From assembly GCF_001486165.1 (NCBI RefSeq), contig NZ_LN908975.1, positions 310,001 to 374,000 of the forward strand: DNA of 64,000 bases. The letters are read 5' to 3'. Made by a program: the position numbers and the translations under genes. Positions 43,200 to 52,606 of this stretch are shown here, one piece after another; the first letter of the stretch is position 1; every line of letters begins with the position of its first letter. Origin of the DNA: Bittarella massiliensis (ex Durand et al. 2017). GTDB taxonomy: Bacteria > Bacillota > Clostridia > Oscillospirales > Ruminococcaceae. The notes under the pieces are model-generated. The model was not told the origin of the DNA. It searched no databases and saw only the letters and a list, made by a program, of their open reading frames with translations.

Positions 43200-44397
43200 T
43201 TTTTCGTCCTCCTTGTGTCGTGTCCTGGCGCTCCTGCCGGTGGTCGTAGAGCACTTCGCCCCCGATGAGGGTGTAGAGGGTCTCGGTGAACACCTCCATG
43301 GGGTTGCCGGAGAAGACGGCGATGTCGGCGTCCTTCCCCGGCTCCAGGGTGCCCAGCCGGTCGTCCACCCCGCAGATGGCGGCGGCGTCGCAGGTGATGG
43401 CCCGCAGGGCCCGCATGACGCCCAGCCCCTCCCGGGCGGCGATCCCCGCATAGATGGGCAGGTACTGGAGAAGGGAGACCGGGTGGTCGGTGGTGATGGC
43501 CACCGTCACCCCCTCGTCGGCCAGGAGCCCCGCGGTCTTGAAATCGGCGTACTGCACCTCCACCTTGTTGCGCGAGGCGATGGAGGGCCCGACGATGGCG
43601 GGGAAGCCCGACTCTTTGACCTGCCGGGCGATCAGGTGGCCCTCGGTGCAGTGGTCCAGGGTGAGGCGGAGGCCGAACTCCCGCGCGATGCGGATGGCGG
43701 TGAGGATGTCGTCGGCCCGGTGCGCGTGGGCCTTGAGGGGGATCTCCCGGCGGAGCACCGGCAGCCAGCACTCCTTGCGAAAATCCTCCTCAAACCCGTC
43801 GCCGCTTTTTTGGGCGGCCTCCTTTTTGGCCAGGTAGGCCTGGGCGGCGGTGAGCTCTTCCCGCAGCATCCCGGCAATGCTCATGCGGGTGGCGGGCATC
43901 TTGCTCTGGCCGCTGTAGTTGGTTTTGGGGTTCTCGCCGAAGGCGACTTTCATGGCCGCCGGGGCCAGCACCACCATCTCGTCCACACTGCGGCCGTCGG
44001 TCTTTAAAAAGGCGAACTGTCCCCCCACCACATTGGAGCTGCCCGGGCCGATCATGGCGCCGGTGATGCCCGCCCGCACGGCGTTGTGAAAGGCCGCATC
44101 CATGGGGTTGATGGCGTCGACGGCCCGCAGGTAGGGGGTGATGGGGTCGGTGGTCTCGTTGCAGTCGTCCCCCTGCAGCCCGGTCTTCTCCTCGCTGATG
44201 CCCAGGTGGCAGTGGGCCTCGATGATGCCCGGCAGGACCCAGCCGCCGCCGGCGTCCAGCACGGTGGCCTCCGCCCGCTCTTTGGCGGTGCAGTGGGTGT
44301 CCACCCGCAAAATTTTGCCCTCCTCAATAAGGACACAGCCGTTTTCAATGGGGTCTTCGCACATGGGGAAGACCCGCCCATTTTCAATGATCAGCAC
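43192..44397 (-). CDS. Amidohydrolase-superfamily protein (HutI/imidazolonepropionase-like)
   Basis: A 401-residue metal-dependent hydrolase. The pattern PGIIEAHCHLGI (HxH metal site), a later KAHAHRADDI, and the DHCTEGHL and ITTDHPV segments with the final TLEPGKDADIAVF are those of cyclic amidohydrolases related to imidazolonepropionase. The substrate is unknown. GTG 44397 is my best start, though the ribosome site is weak. Overlap with eno suggests one transcript. Confidence 0.85.
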   Translation of the reverse strand: MLIIENGRVFPMCEDPIENGCVLIEEGKILRVDTHCTAKERAEATVLDAGGGWVLPGIIEAHCHLGISEEKTGLQGDDCNETTDPITPYLRAVDAINPMDAAFHNAVRAGITGAMIGPGSSNVVGGQFAFLKTDGRSVDEMVVLAPAAMKVAFGENPKTNYSGQSKMPATRMSIAGMLREELTAAQAYLAKKEAAQKSGDGFEEDFRKECWLPVLRREIPLKAHAHRADDILTAIRIAREFGLRLTLDHCTEGHLIARQVKESGFPAIVGPSIASRNKVEVQYADFKTAGLLADEGVTVAITTDHPVSLLQYLPIYAGIAAREGLGVMRALRAITCDAAAICGVDDRLGTLEPGKDADIAVFSGNPMEVFTETLYTLIGGEVLYDHRQERQDTTQGGRKNG

Positions 44398-44542
44398 GCT
44401 CTCGCCGCCCTTCGAGTGATTCCTTGTTTTGGCAGTATTAGCATGGCTTTTTCCCCCTCTTTTATGCGGTGGAGGCTGCATAAAAAGGCGGCGAAGGGCG
44501 GATACTAACAGCGTACTTTTGAGTGGAAAGGGGGGTCAATTC

Positions 44543-44671
44543 ATGTACGAGCAGAATCAGCAGAACCAGCAGAGCCAGCAGCAGAAAAAACAGCAGCAGA
44601 ACCAGCAGAATCAGCAGCAGAAAAAGCAGCAGCAGAATCAGCAGAACCAGCGTCAGAACAACAACGACTAG
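44543..44671 (+). CDS. Q/N-rich 42-residue protein, possibly sporulation-related
   Basis: A 42-residue protein made almost only of Gln, Asn and Lys, with an internal duplication of QQQKKQQQNQQNQ. ATG 44543 has AAAGGGGGG upstream, and a terminator follows. The composition recalls gamma-type small acid-soluble spore proteins and similar Q/N-rich spore proteins of Clostridia. That role is inference from composition only. The longer upstream reading frame is not supported. Confidence 0.6.
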   Translation: MYEQNQQNQQSQQQKKQQQNQQNQQQKKQQQNQQNQRQNNND

Positions 44672-44693
44672 TTGCCTGACGATTTGAGGGCCG

Positions 44694-44745
44694 GAGCCTT
44701 GAACCGCTTTTTTTGTGAGGGCGGCTCAGGGCTCTGACTATTTTT
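44694..44745 (+). terminator. Terminator of the Q/N-rich gene
   Basis: A 14-bp stem with two imperfect pairs (44694-44707 with 44721-44734) is followed by TATTTTT. It may also help the convergent lysozyme gene. Confidence 0.6.
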
Positions 44746-44819
44746 CCCTCCTTTTAAAAAAGAAAAGGGGTATGTAGGGGGGCGGCGTTTCGCCCCCCTA
44801 TCACCTGTTCTGCCGCGCC

Positions 44820-46235
44820 TCAGTTGAGCTTGAGCACCTGTCCGGGGTAGATGAGACGGGGATTTTGCAGCTCGTTGATCCCGGCGAGGCGGTTGACGGT
44901 GGTGCCAAGGCGGGTGGCAATGGCCCAAAGGGTGTCCCCCCGCTGTACGGTGTAGGTGATGGCCCCGCCGCTGGTGGCGCTCGCCTGGCCCGCGGAGATC
45001 CGCAGCACCTGCCCGGGGTAGATGCGGTTGGGGTTTTGGATGCCGTTTTCGCTGGCAATGGCCGAGACGGTGGTGTCAAAGCGACGGGCGATGGCCCAGA
45101 GGGTGTCCCCCCGGCGCACGGTGTAGGTGGCGGCGGACACGGAGGAGCGGTCGACCGCCGCGCCGGAAGAGGCGGCCCCGACCCGCAGCACCTGCCCGGG
45201 GTAGATGCGGCTGGGGTTTTGGATGCCATTTTCGCTGGCAATGGCCGAGACGGTGGTGCCGAAGCGACGGGCGATGGCCCAGAGGGTGTCCCCCCGGCGC
45301 ACAGTGTAGGTGATGGGCCCGCCGGAGGCGCCGACGGTGCCACTGCCGGCGTGGCCGGGCAGGCGCAGCACCTGCCCGGGATAGATGAGGTTGGGGTTTT
45401 GAATGCCGTTGAGGGAGACCAGTCTCCCCACGGTGGTGCCGAAGCGGCGGGCAATGGCCCAGAGGGTGTCCCCCCGCCGCACGGTGTAGCTGCCGCCGTC
45501 GGACACCGGTGTGGGGGCGGTGACGGTGGGCAGGGGGGCGCTGTCGCTGCGCAGCAGGGCCTGGGTGAAGCGGTCTAGGTCCACCCGGCCGGAGATGCCG
45601 GGCACCTGGCCGTCGTCGGCGTACTGCCAGCCGGCCCAGTAGGTCCAGACGTTCCCGGCATTGGGCTGGTCGACCCCGTACTCGGCGACCCACAGCGGGT
45701 AGGAGGCAAAGCGGCTGTCGAAGACGTCCCGGGCGTTGGAGGCGTCGGCATAGATGGCGCATGGCTTGCCGGTGACCGCTTCCAGCTCCTCCAGGAAGGC
45801 CAGACCGACGGCGCCGATCTCCTCCCGGCTCAGGGAGCCAAAGGCCTCAAAGTCCATGGCCAGCAGGCAGTCCGGCTGGGTGCCCCCGGCCAGCGAGGCG
45901 AAGTAGCGGGCCTCCTGTCGGGCCTGGTCGGGGGTGCGGGCGGTCACATAGTGGTAGAGGCCCACCAGCAGCCCGGCGTCCTTGGCGCGGCGGTAGTTTT
46001 GCCGGTAGAGGGGGTCTTGGTAGTCGCCCCCCACCCCGGCGCGGATATAGACCATCTCGACGCCGGAGGCGCGGACGGCGGAAAAGTCGATGTCGCCTTG
46101 CCATTCGCTCACGTCAATGCCGCGGTATTCCCGGCCGGGGGCCGGGTCCAGGGCAAAGGCGGGCAGCGCGCAGCCCAGACAGAGCAGCGCGGCGAGCAGG
46201 GCGACAGCCCATTTGCGTAAAGGGCGGTCAAACAC
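44820..46235 (-). CDS. Secreted GH25 lysozyme with four LysM repeats
   Basis: A 471-residue secreted muramidase that binds and cuts peptidoglycan. A signal peptide ([20 protein letters not shown]) is followed by a GH25 domain (about 35-230) with the catalytic-face motifs [13 protein letters not shown] and AMDFEAF. Four LysM modules lie in the C-terminal half, each reading like [20 protein letters not shown]...[12 protein letters not shown]. Modules 2 and 3 are nearly identical at both protein and DNA level, indicating recent duplication. GTG 46235 follows GGGAGGG; upstream codons lack support. Confidence 0.92.
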   Translation of the reverse strand: MFDRPLRKWAVALLAALLCLGCALPAFALDPAPGREYRGIDVSEWQGDIDFSAVRASGVEMVYIRAGVGGDYQDPLYRQNYRRAKDAGLLVGLYHYVTARTPDQARQEARYFASLAGGTQPDCLLAMDFEAFGSLSREEIGAVGLAFLEELEAVTGKPCAIYADASNARDVFDSRFASYPLWVAEYGVDQPNAGNVWTYWAGWQYADDGQVPGISGRVDLDRFTQALLRSDSAPLPTVTAPTPVSDGGSYTVRRGDTLWAIARRFGTTVGRLVSLNGIQNPNLIYPGQVLRLPGHAGSGTVGASGGPITYTVRRGDTLWAIARRFGTTVSAIASENGIQNPSRIYPGQVLRVGAASSGAAVDRSSVSAATYTVRRGDTLWAIARRFDTTVSAIASENGIQNPNRIYPGQVLRISAGQASATSGGAITYTVQRGDTLWAIATRLGTTVNRLAGINELQNPRLIYPGQVLKLN

Positions 46236-46362
46236 GATCGATCCCTCCCGTTTGGTGTAGATTTGAGGTGCGCGCTCGGCGCACACCACCAGTTTATGAG
46301 CGGGGGGAGGGGCGGGTGTTTTGGGGACGGCAGAGCAAACCTCTTTGGGGGCAAAAAGCGGA

Positions 46363-46399
46363 GGGCCGGGTGGAAAAGTCCATCCGGCCCTCCGCTTTT
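46363..46399. terminator. Terminator of thiW
   Basis: A long stem GCGGAGGGCCGG with its complement, around GAAAAGT, is flanked by AAAAA and TTTT, 44 nt past the thiW stop on the minus strand. Confidence 0.85.
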
Positions 46400-46443
46400 A
46401 CAGTCGGCGCAGGGAAAGAGTGAAGGGCGGATCTGTGGGGCGT

Positions 46444-46953
46444 TTAGCCTTCCACAGCCTTTTGCAGCCGGGTGAGCACCTGCGCGCGCTGCAGGGCGCC
46501 CATGAGCAAAACGGCAATGGCGGTCCCGCCCAGGCTGGAGATGCCAAAGGGGAGGACGTAAGCGAACAGGGCCGTCTCCTTGGCCATGACGAGGGTGGCC
46601 AGCGGGTAGGCGGCCAGCGCCCCCAAGAGACCGGTGCCGACCAGTTCGCCCAGATAGGCCAGGGGGAGCTTTTTGCCGAATTGGTAGAGCAGCCCGCAGA
46701 GCAGGGCGCCGCACATGCTGCCGGGGAAGGCGAGCAGGCTGCCGGTGCCCAGCATCACCCGCACCAGGCTGGTGCAAAAGGCCATGCCGACCCCGTACCA
46801 GGGCCCGAGAAAGACACCGGCGAGGATGTTGACCAGGTGCTGTACGGGAAAGCACTTGGAGGCCCCCACTGGGATGGAGAGGGGGGAACAGACGACGGCG
46901 ACAGCCACCAACAGCCCGGCCAAGGCCAGCTTGCGGATACGGGATGAGTTCAA
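46444..46953 (-). CDS. thiW: ECF transporter S component ThiW
   Basis: A 169-residue membrane substrate-binding subunit with about five to six helices. KCFPVQHLVNILAGVFLGPWYG and TGSLLAFPGSMCGALLCGLLY are signatures of ThiW, which takes up the thiazole precursor of thiamine. No ATPase or EcfT is adjacent, so it would use a shared module, and no TPP riboswitch is visible upstream. It marks the left edge of the GC-rich chromosome before the AT-rich polysaccharide island. Confidence 0.9.
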   Translation of the reverse strand: MNSSRIRKLALAGLLVAVAVVCSPLSIPVGASKCFPVQHLVNILAGVFLGPWYGVGMAFCTSLVRVMLGTGSLLAFPGSMCGALLCGLLYQFGKKLPLAYLGELVGTGLLGALAAYPLATLVMAKETALFAYVLPFGISSLGGTAIAVLLMGALQRAQVLTRLQKAVEG

Positions 46954-47005
46954 GAAAAAGACTTCCTTTCTGATATTGTTTTAAAATATGCTGGATATGA
47001 ATTAA

Positions 47006-47034
47006 TTGCTTTTTTATAAAAGGTATCATATAAT
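47006..47034 (+). promoter_or_regulatory. Promoter of the polysaccharide cluster
   Basis: TTGCTT (47006-47011) and TATAAT (47029-47034) are 17 bp apart in AT-rich sequence, 38 bp before the first glycosyltransferase start. Confidence 0.6.
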
Positions 47035-47072
47035 TATTAAAATATAAAGCATGCCCTAGTGGAGGGAAAATT

Positions 47073-48188
47073 TTGAAAAAGGTTTTGTTTGTGTCACATA
47101 CCGCCAATTTTTCTAAGTTTAATAGACCATTTATGAGGTGGTTTCATGAGCAAGGATTTGAGGTTCACTATGCATCGGCTGGAGAAGAAAGGGTGCTTGA
47201 CTGTGACAAGCATTTTACAATTCCTTTTGAAAGATCGCCATTTTCTATTCGGAATTTAAAGGCAATTTATAGTTTGAGAAAGATTATTCAAGCAGAAAAC
47301 TATTTACTAGTTCATTGCCATACACCGGTTGGGAGTGTAGTAGCACGTTTAGCGGCGAGAACAGAAAGAGAAAAAGGAACAAAAATTGTTTATACAGCGC
47401 ATGGTTTTCATTTTTTTAGAGGGGCACCTAAAATAAATTGGCTTCTTTTTTATCCAATAGAGAAATTTTTGTCAAAATATACAGACTGTATTGTTACTAT
47501 TAATCAGGAAGATTATGAACTGGCTTCGTCAAAGTTCCACTCAAAGCTGGTAAAGAAAATAAACGGTGTAGGCGTTGATCTCAGCCGGTTTACCCCTGTT
47601 GATGAACAAACAAAACGAACTTTTCGGAGGGAGCGAAACTACAATAACGATGATTTTATCCTGATTTGTGTTGCAGAGTTTACAAAAAATAAAAATCAAC
47701 AGTTGATTATTCAGGCTGCAGAAAAGTTGGTTTGCAAGATACCTTCTTTAAAAATAGTCTTTGCTGGGTGTGGTGAATATCTCCAAGAATGCCGTGCCCT
47801 TGTAATGTCTTTAGGCCTTGAAAATTTTGTGGAGTTTGTGGGATACCGCAAAGATATAGAAAAATGGTACAACATAGCCGATGTGGGTATTTCGGCAAGT
47901 TTACGAGAAGGCCTTCCTATCAATATTGTAGAAGAGATGGCGAGTGGATTGCCTGTTATCTGTGCAAGGATCAGAGGACAAATCGATGTGGTAACAGATC
48001 AGAGGAACGGATATTTATATGATACAGATAATGTGGATCAGTTTTGCGCGGCGGTTTTGAAATTGTATGAGAATAGAAATAGCCTATTAAATATAGGAAA
48101 AGCTTGCCGAGAAGATGCACAATTATATTCAGTCGCAGATGCGATCGAATCGATGGCAGACATTTACACTCAAGTATTAGAAAAATAG
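47073..48188 (+). CDS. Glycosyltransferase family 4 (EPS cluster)
   Basis: A 371-residue GT-B fold glycosyltransferase, first gene of the polysaccharide cluster. The N-terminal KKVLFVSHTANF and the VHCHTPVGSVVARLAAR and YTAHGFHFF segments are typical of EpsD/CapM-like enzymes. The C-terminal half has the donor-binding SLREGLPINIVEEMASGLPV motif. TTG 47073 follows GGAGGG. The sugar transferred is unknown. Confidence 0.88.
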   Translation: MKKVLFVSHTANFSKFNRPFMRWFHEQGFEVHYASAGEERVLDCDKHFTIPFERSPFSIRNLKAIYSLRKIIQAENYLLVHCHTPVGSVVARLAARTEREKGTKIVYTAHGFHFFRGAPKINWLLFYPIEKFLSKYTDCIVTINQEDYELASSKFHSKLVKKINGVGVDLSRFTPVDEQTKRTFRRERNYNNDDFILICVAEFTKNKNQQLIIQAAEKLVCKIPSLKIVFAGCGEYLQECRALVMSLGLENFVEFVGYRKDIEKWYNIADVGISASLREGLPINIVEEMASGLPVICARIRGQIDVVTDQRNGYLYDTDNVDQFCAAVLKLYENRNSLLNIGKACREDAQLYSVADAIESMADIYTQVLEK

Positions 48189-48242
48189 TGTTTAGATTAT
48201 TTGTCCTGGATTTTTAATGGACGAAAAATGGGAGTGAGTCAG

Positions 48243-49376
48243 ATGCCGCTTTATAGTTCAACTGGGCCAATTAGGGTTCTGCAGGTCGTGACAATAATGA
48301 ATCGGGCTGGTCTTGAAACTATGCTAATGAACTATTATAGGACGATAGATCGATCAAAAGTCCAATTCGATTTTTTAGTTCACCGCAAAGAAGCTGGTGC
48401 CTATGATGATGAAATTCGGGCTTTGGGAGGGAAAATTTATCAACTTCCTCCAATTACTTTAACGACGTTGTCTTCCTATCAAGATTTAGCGGTTGCATTT
48501 TTTAAACAGCATCCTTACTATAAAATTGTGCATTCCCATCTGGATGCACTTTCTTCTTTACCGCTTCGGGCTGCTCAGTCTGTAGGTGTTCCTGTTAGAA
48601 TAGCACATGGACACAACAATAATTTTGCTGTTGATTTAAAATTTCCTATGCGGATGATTTTAAAGAAATCTATTCATAGATATGCTACTGATTATATGGG
48701 TTGTTCACCAGAAGCGTTGCAATTTATGTTTGGGAAATATGGGGAACAAGGTGTTGTTTTGAAGAATGCGATAGATACGAGTAAATTTGTATTTAACTCT
48801 TCTACGAGAAACACTGTTAGAGAACAACTAAAGCTTACAGATGAGTTTGTTGTAGGACATGTAGGGCGTTTTTCTGCTCAAAAAAACCATATGTTTCTTT
48901 TGGAGGTTTTTTCCCAGCTTTTGAAAAGAAGGCCTAATAGCATTTTGATCTTAATTGGTGAAGGACAACTGCAGGAAAAAGTAGAAAAGAGAGCCAAGGA
49001 ACTTCACATTGAAGGAAAGCTCCTTTTTATGAAGTCTCAAAATAATGTAAATGAGTTAATGCAGGCAATGGATGTTTTTGTTTTGCCGTCTCTATTTGAG
49101 GGGTTGGGAATTGTTCTGATTGAAGCGCAAGCTGCGGGGCTTTCCTGTTTAACAAGTCAAGGAGTCGTCTCCGAGGAAACGAGAGTAACGGAGTTGATAC
49201 ATTATCTTCCGTTAAAAGATGGGGCAGCTCGGTGGGCTGAGGCAGTAGAAAACATGTATGTAGAACGCAAAGATCGCAAAGATATGTCAAAAGAAATTGT
49301 ATCTTCGGGTTTTGAAATTAAGAGAAATGCACAATGGCTGCAGACATACTATTTAAATAAATTGGCAAGTAAATAG
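48243..49376 (+). CDS. Glycosyltransferase family 4 (EpsF-like)
   Basis: A GT-B glycosyltransferase of about 377 residues. The opening PIRVLQVVTIMNRAGLETML is characteristic of EpsF-type enzymes. The middle has HVGRFSAQKNH, and the donor site reads LPSLFEGLGIVLIEAQAAGL. The start is uncertain: I prefer ATG 48243 after GGGAGTGA, but ATG 48228 and TTG 48201 are in frame. It belongs to the same family as the gene at 50277. Confidence 0.85.
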   Translation: MPLYSSTGPIRVLQVVTIMNRAGLETMLMNYYRTIDRSKVQFDFLVHRKEAGAYDDEIRALGGKIYQLPPITLTTLSSYQDLAVAFFKQHPYYKIVHSHLDALSSLPLRAAQSVGVPVRIAHGHNNNFAVDLKFPMRMILKKSIHRYATDYMGCSPEALQFMFGKYGEQGVVLKNAIDTSKFVFNSSTRNTVREQLKLTDEFVVGHVGRFSAQKNHMFLLEVFSQLLKRRPNSILILIGEGQLQEKVEKRAKELHIEGKLLFMKSQNNVNELMQAMDVFVLPSLFEGLGIVLIEAQAAGLSCLTSQGVVSEETRVTELIHYLPLKDGAARWAEAVENMYVERKDRKDMSKEIVSSGFEIKRNAQWLQTYYLNKLASK

Positions 49377-49392
49377 AGGGGAGTGGGAGAAG

Positions 49393-50274
49393 TTGGGTAT
49401 TCCACTTGTGACTATTTTCACACCAGTGTATAATCGCGCATATATCGTTGAAAAGCTGTATCATTCATTGAAATGTCAAACGATAAACGATTTTGAGTGG
49501 ATTGTAGTTGATGATGGTTCGACTGATAACACTGAGGAAGTCTTAGAGAGAATAGAATCTGATGAACACAATTTTTCTTATCGCCATGTCCGACAAGAGA
49601 ACGGCGGAAAGCACACTGCAATTAATCGTGGAGTTTCTCTTGCAAAAGGAGATCTATTCTTTATTGTTGATTCAGATGATGTTCTAACCGCAGATGCAAT
49701 TGAAAAGATATATAAGTATTCTAGTACAATTTCTGAACAGGACTCATTTGCGGGTTTAGCGTTTTTAAGAGCTTCTCTAGATGGCTTAAAAATCATTGGA
49801 ACTACTTTTGAAGGGATGCAAAGAGACTTTACTTCTCTTGAGCGAATGAAGAACGGAGTATATGGAGATAAGGCGGAGATATACTATACTAAAGTTTTAA
49901 AAGAGTTCCCGTTTCCTGTTTATAGAGGAGAAAATTTTGTAACAGAAGCATTAGTGTGGAATAGAATAGCGGCGCAGGGTCTTAAAATGAGATGGGTTAA
50001 TGAGGCAATTTACTTATGCGACTATCTAGAAGATGGATTAACTCATCATATAGATGAATTATTGATTCGCAATTTTAATGGATATACAGAATATGCTAGA
50101 GAACTAGTATATTATCCTCAAACATGTTTAAAAGAAAAACTAAAGACCATTGGTATGTATGCCTTAAGGGGAAGAAAAAAAGGATTGACGTACAAGAATC
50201 TCTCATCAAAAATTGGAGTTTCGGCCTTTACTTTATGGATAATGGGTGTATTAGCAAAGATGTTAAAGAGGTAA
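49393..50274 (+). CDS. Glycosyltransferase family 2
   Basis: A 293-residue GT-A glycosyltransferase with the nucleotide-sugar motifs TPVYNRAYIVEKLYHSL, VVDDGSTDNT and the metal-binding FIVDSDDVL (DxD type). A hydrophobic C-terminal segment (VSAFTLWIMGVLAKML) may touch the membrane. Start TTG 49393. It lies in tight series with the neighbouring cluster genes. Confidence 0.9.
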   Translation: MGIPLVTIFTPVYNRAYIVEKLYHSLKCQTINDFEWIVVDDGSTDNTEEVLERIESDEHNFSYRHVRQENGGKHTAINRGVSLAKGDLFFIVDSDDVLTADAIEKIYKYSSTISEQDSFAGLAFLRASLDGLKIIGTTFEGMQRDFTSLERMKNGVYGDKAEIYYTKVLKEFPFPVYRGENFVTEALVWNRIAAQGLKMRWVNEAIYLCDYLEDGLTHHIDELLIRNFNGYTEYARELVYYPQTCLKEKLKTIGMYALRGRKKGLTYKNLSSKIGVSAFTLWIMGVLAKMLKR

Positions 50275-50276
50275 AA

Positions 50277-51401
50277 ATGAAAGAGAAAGTATATGTTCTT
50301 CAAGTTTTAGAAGGGCTCCATGCAGGTGGAATGGAAACTTTGATTATGAACTATCTTCGCCAGATTGATCATACATCAGTGCAGATAGACTTTTTGGTGT
50401 TTTCTGGACCATCTCATTATGATGAAGAGGTTGAGTCTCTTGGATCAACAATTTATCGTTTAACACCGCGCAGAACCAACCCCATTAAGAACTATTGGGA
50501 AATTGATCGCTTTTTTTCTAGACATCTTGAATATTCTATTGTCCATATTCATCAGGGGATAACCTATTTTAAACCGCTTAACTCTGCATATAAACATAAA
50601 GTGCCGATTAGGATTGTCCATAGTCATGGCATTGATATCCGATATCGTACAAAGTTACGTTGGTTTTATCATCATTATGCAATCCCTCATATATGTAAAA
50701 TGGCGACCAACTACTTTGCGTGCTCAGATGATGCTGCAAAACAAATGTTTGACACTAAGATTATTGATAGTAAAGCTTACTATTTAATGAAAAATGCAAT
50801 AGACATACAAAGATTCTCGTTCAATTTTGAAACTCGTAGAGAAATGAGACAAGCTCTTCACATTGAGGGTAAGCATGTTATTGGGCATATAGGGCGTTTT
50901 GATTATGCAAAGAATCATGATTTTTTAATACGGCTTTTTTCCGAGGTCAATAAGGTTGACACTGATTCTTTGCTGTTGTTAATTGGAACAGGGGAAAACT
51001 ATGAGGCCATACAAAAAAAAGTGGATGAGTATGGACTAAAAGAAAAGGTTCTTTTTCTGGGAGTGAGGGATGATGTACACAGACTTTTACAAGCAATAGA
51101 TGTGTTTGTTCTTCCCTCTCGTTTTGAAGGGATACCTTTTGTTGGTATTGAAGCACAGGCGGCCGGGTTGCCCTGCATTTTTTCTACTAATGTTGATCGA
51201 AATATTGATGTTACAGAGACGAGCAGTTTCTTATCTTTGACGGATTCTATAGACAATTGGGTAGAGCAGGTGCTGTCTGCTTTTCAAAAGGACAGAATAA
51301 GCGTAACTAGAATATTAGCTGATAAAGGGTATGATATTAAAGTAGAGGCAAAAAAGCTAGAGCGTTTTTACCTTCGGAAAGGAGAGCCAATAGACAGATG
51401 A
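50277..51401 (+). CDS. Glycosyltransferase family 4 (EpsF-like)
   Basis: A 374-residue GT-B glycosyltransferase, paralogous to the product of 48243. It shares VLQVLEGLHAGGMETLIMNY at the start, then HIGRFDYAKNHDF and the donor motif LPSRFEGIPFVGIEAQAAGL. ATG 50277 follows AAAGAGG, 3 bp after the GT2 stop. Two related enzymes in one cluster suggest two sequential similar linkages. Confidence 0.88.
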   Translation: MKEKVYVLQVLEGLHAGGMETLIMNYLRQIDHTSVQIDFLVFSGPSHYDEEVESLGSTIYRLTPRRTNPIKNYWEIDRFFSRHLEYSIVHIHQGITYFKPLNSAYKHKVPIRIVHSHGIDIRYRTKLRWFYHHYAIPHICKMATNYFACSDDAAKQMFDTKIIDSKAYYLMKNAIDIQRFSFNFETRREMRQALHIEGKHVIGHIGRFDYAKNHDFLIRLFSEVNKVDTDSLLLLIGTGENYEAIQKKVDEYGLKEKVLFLGVRDDVHRLLQAIDVFVLPSRFEGIPFVGIEAQAAGLPCIFSTNVDRNIDVTETSSFLSLTDSIDNWVEQVLSAFQKDRISVTRILADKGYDIKVEAKKLERFYLRKGEPIDR

Positions 51402-52591
51402 TTATTTATAGCTTAAATATCCTTTCGATGGTATGCTTTGGTGCATTATTTGGTGGGCTGTGTCCGACGAATTCCTACTGCTCAGGTCATTTGTGCTCTT
51501 TAAACTACGAGAAAAAAAGAAAGTTTTTATGTATATTGTTTAGCAGTCAACTTTTTTTAATTTCTGCCGTTCGAGTAGGAATGGGGCTGGACTATGGAAG
51601 TTATCGCAATATTTTTTTGGAGATTTCTTCTTTACAAATCAAAGATTTTTTGCAGTATAATATTGAAAAAGGATATGCGCTTTTAAATGCTGTTCTGTGT
51701 ATGTTTACACAAAATTTCCAATGGGTAGTGGTCTTAACGTCATTGGTCATTTGGTCACTAATCGGAGGAGCTATTTACAAATACAGTAAATATCCAGCGC
51801 TGTCATTTTTGCTGGTCACATCTTTCTTGTTTTATTTTTCACTAAGTGGTATTCGTCAATCTATCGCTATTGCAATAACCTTAATAGGTTTTAATTACTT
51901 AAAAGACAAAGAATTTTGGAAATATATTATTGTAATATTTATAGCAATGATGTTTCATTATACGGCAGCAATTATGTTCCTTGCATACCTGTTCCATCGT
52001 GTTAAGTATAATAAGAAATCTATAGTTATATTATCTGTCGTTTTCCTAACGCCGCTTCTCTTTGCCAAACAAATTTTTGTTTTATTTACAAAAATTATAC
52101 CGAAATATGCACATTATGGATACGGCGAAAGCTTACAAATGTATGTAAAGGGGATGTCCTGGAAATCAACGATTATTGCTATATTCATCTTCCTGGTTAT
52201 GCTTCTTTTCCATAAGAGAATGGTTTTGATTGATAAAAAAAATTCAGTGTACTTGCATTTGTCGTTTTTGTCATTGCTGATAACACTGTATCAGACCAAA
52301 ATCAATGTTATGGATCGATTTCCATATTTTTTAAATATTTATATTGCTTTTAGTTTTCCGTTGCTGATTGAGTGTTTTGATCAGGCGTTTTTAAAAGATA
52401 TAATTTATAAGATGTTTCCAGATAAAAAGGCAAATATGATCTACATTAAGTTGGTCAGCAAGGTGAGTGATCAATTTTTACAAAGAGTTATGGCAGTAAG
52501 TATAGCGCTATTTGCAGTAGCGTATAGTTTTTATGTTTGGAGCAATAATTACTATGGAATATTACCGTATAAGTCTATTTTTTCTTTTTAA
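51398..52591 (+). CDS. EpsG-like membrane protein (polysaccharide polymerase)
   Basis: A 397-residue integral membrane protein with about ten hydrophobic segments, resembling the EpsG family. Segments VRVGMGLDYGSYRNIF, FLFYFSLSGIRQSIAIAI and AMMFHYTAAIMFLAY match the usual pattern. It is the likely Wzy-type polymerase joining repeat units on the outer face of the membrane. It overlaps the preceding gene by 4 bp. Confidence 0.85.
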   Translation: MIIYSLNILSMVCFGALFGGLCPTNSYCSGHLCSLNYEKKRKFLCILFSSQLFLISAVRVGMGLDYGSYRNIFLEISSLQIKDFLQYNIEKGYALLNAVLCMFTQNFQWVVVLTSLVIWSLIGGAIYKYSKYPALSFLLVTSFLFYFSLSGIRQSIAIAITLIGFNYLKDKEFWKYIIVIFIAMMFHYTAAIMFLAYLFHRVKYNKKSIVILSVVFLTPLLFAKQIFVLFTKIIPKYAHYGYGESLQMYVKGMSWKSTIIAIFIFLVMLLFHKRMVLIDKKNSVYLHLSFLSLLITLYQTKINVMDRFPYFLNIYIAFSFPLLIECFDQAFLKDIIYKMFPDKKANMIYIKLVSKVSDQFLQRVMAVSIALFAVAYSFYVWSNNYYGILPYKSIFSF

Positions 52592-52606
52592 TTTTGGAGA
52601 GGCACA

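Noticed and set aside
46954-47005. TPP riboswitch upstream of thiW
   Set aside because: No CUGAGA or other THI-box element is visible in the short AT-rich region.
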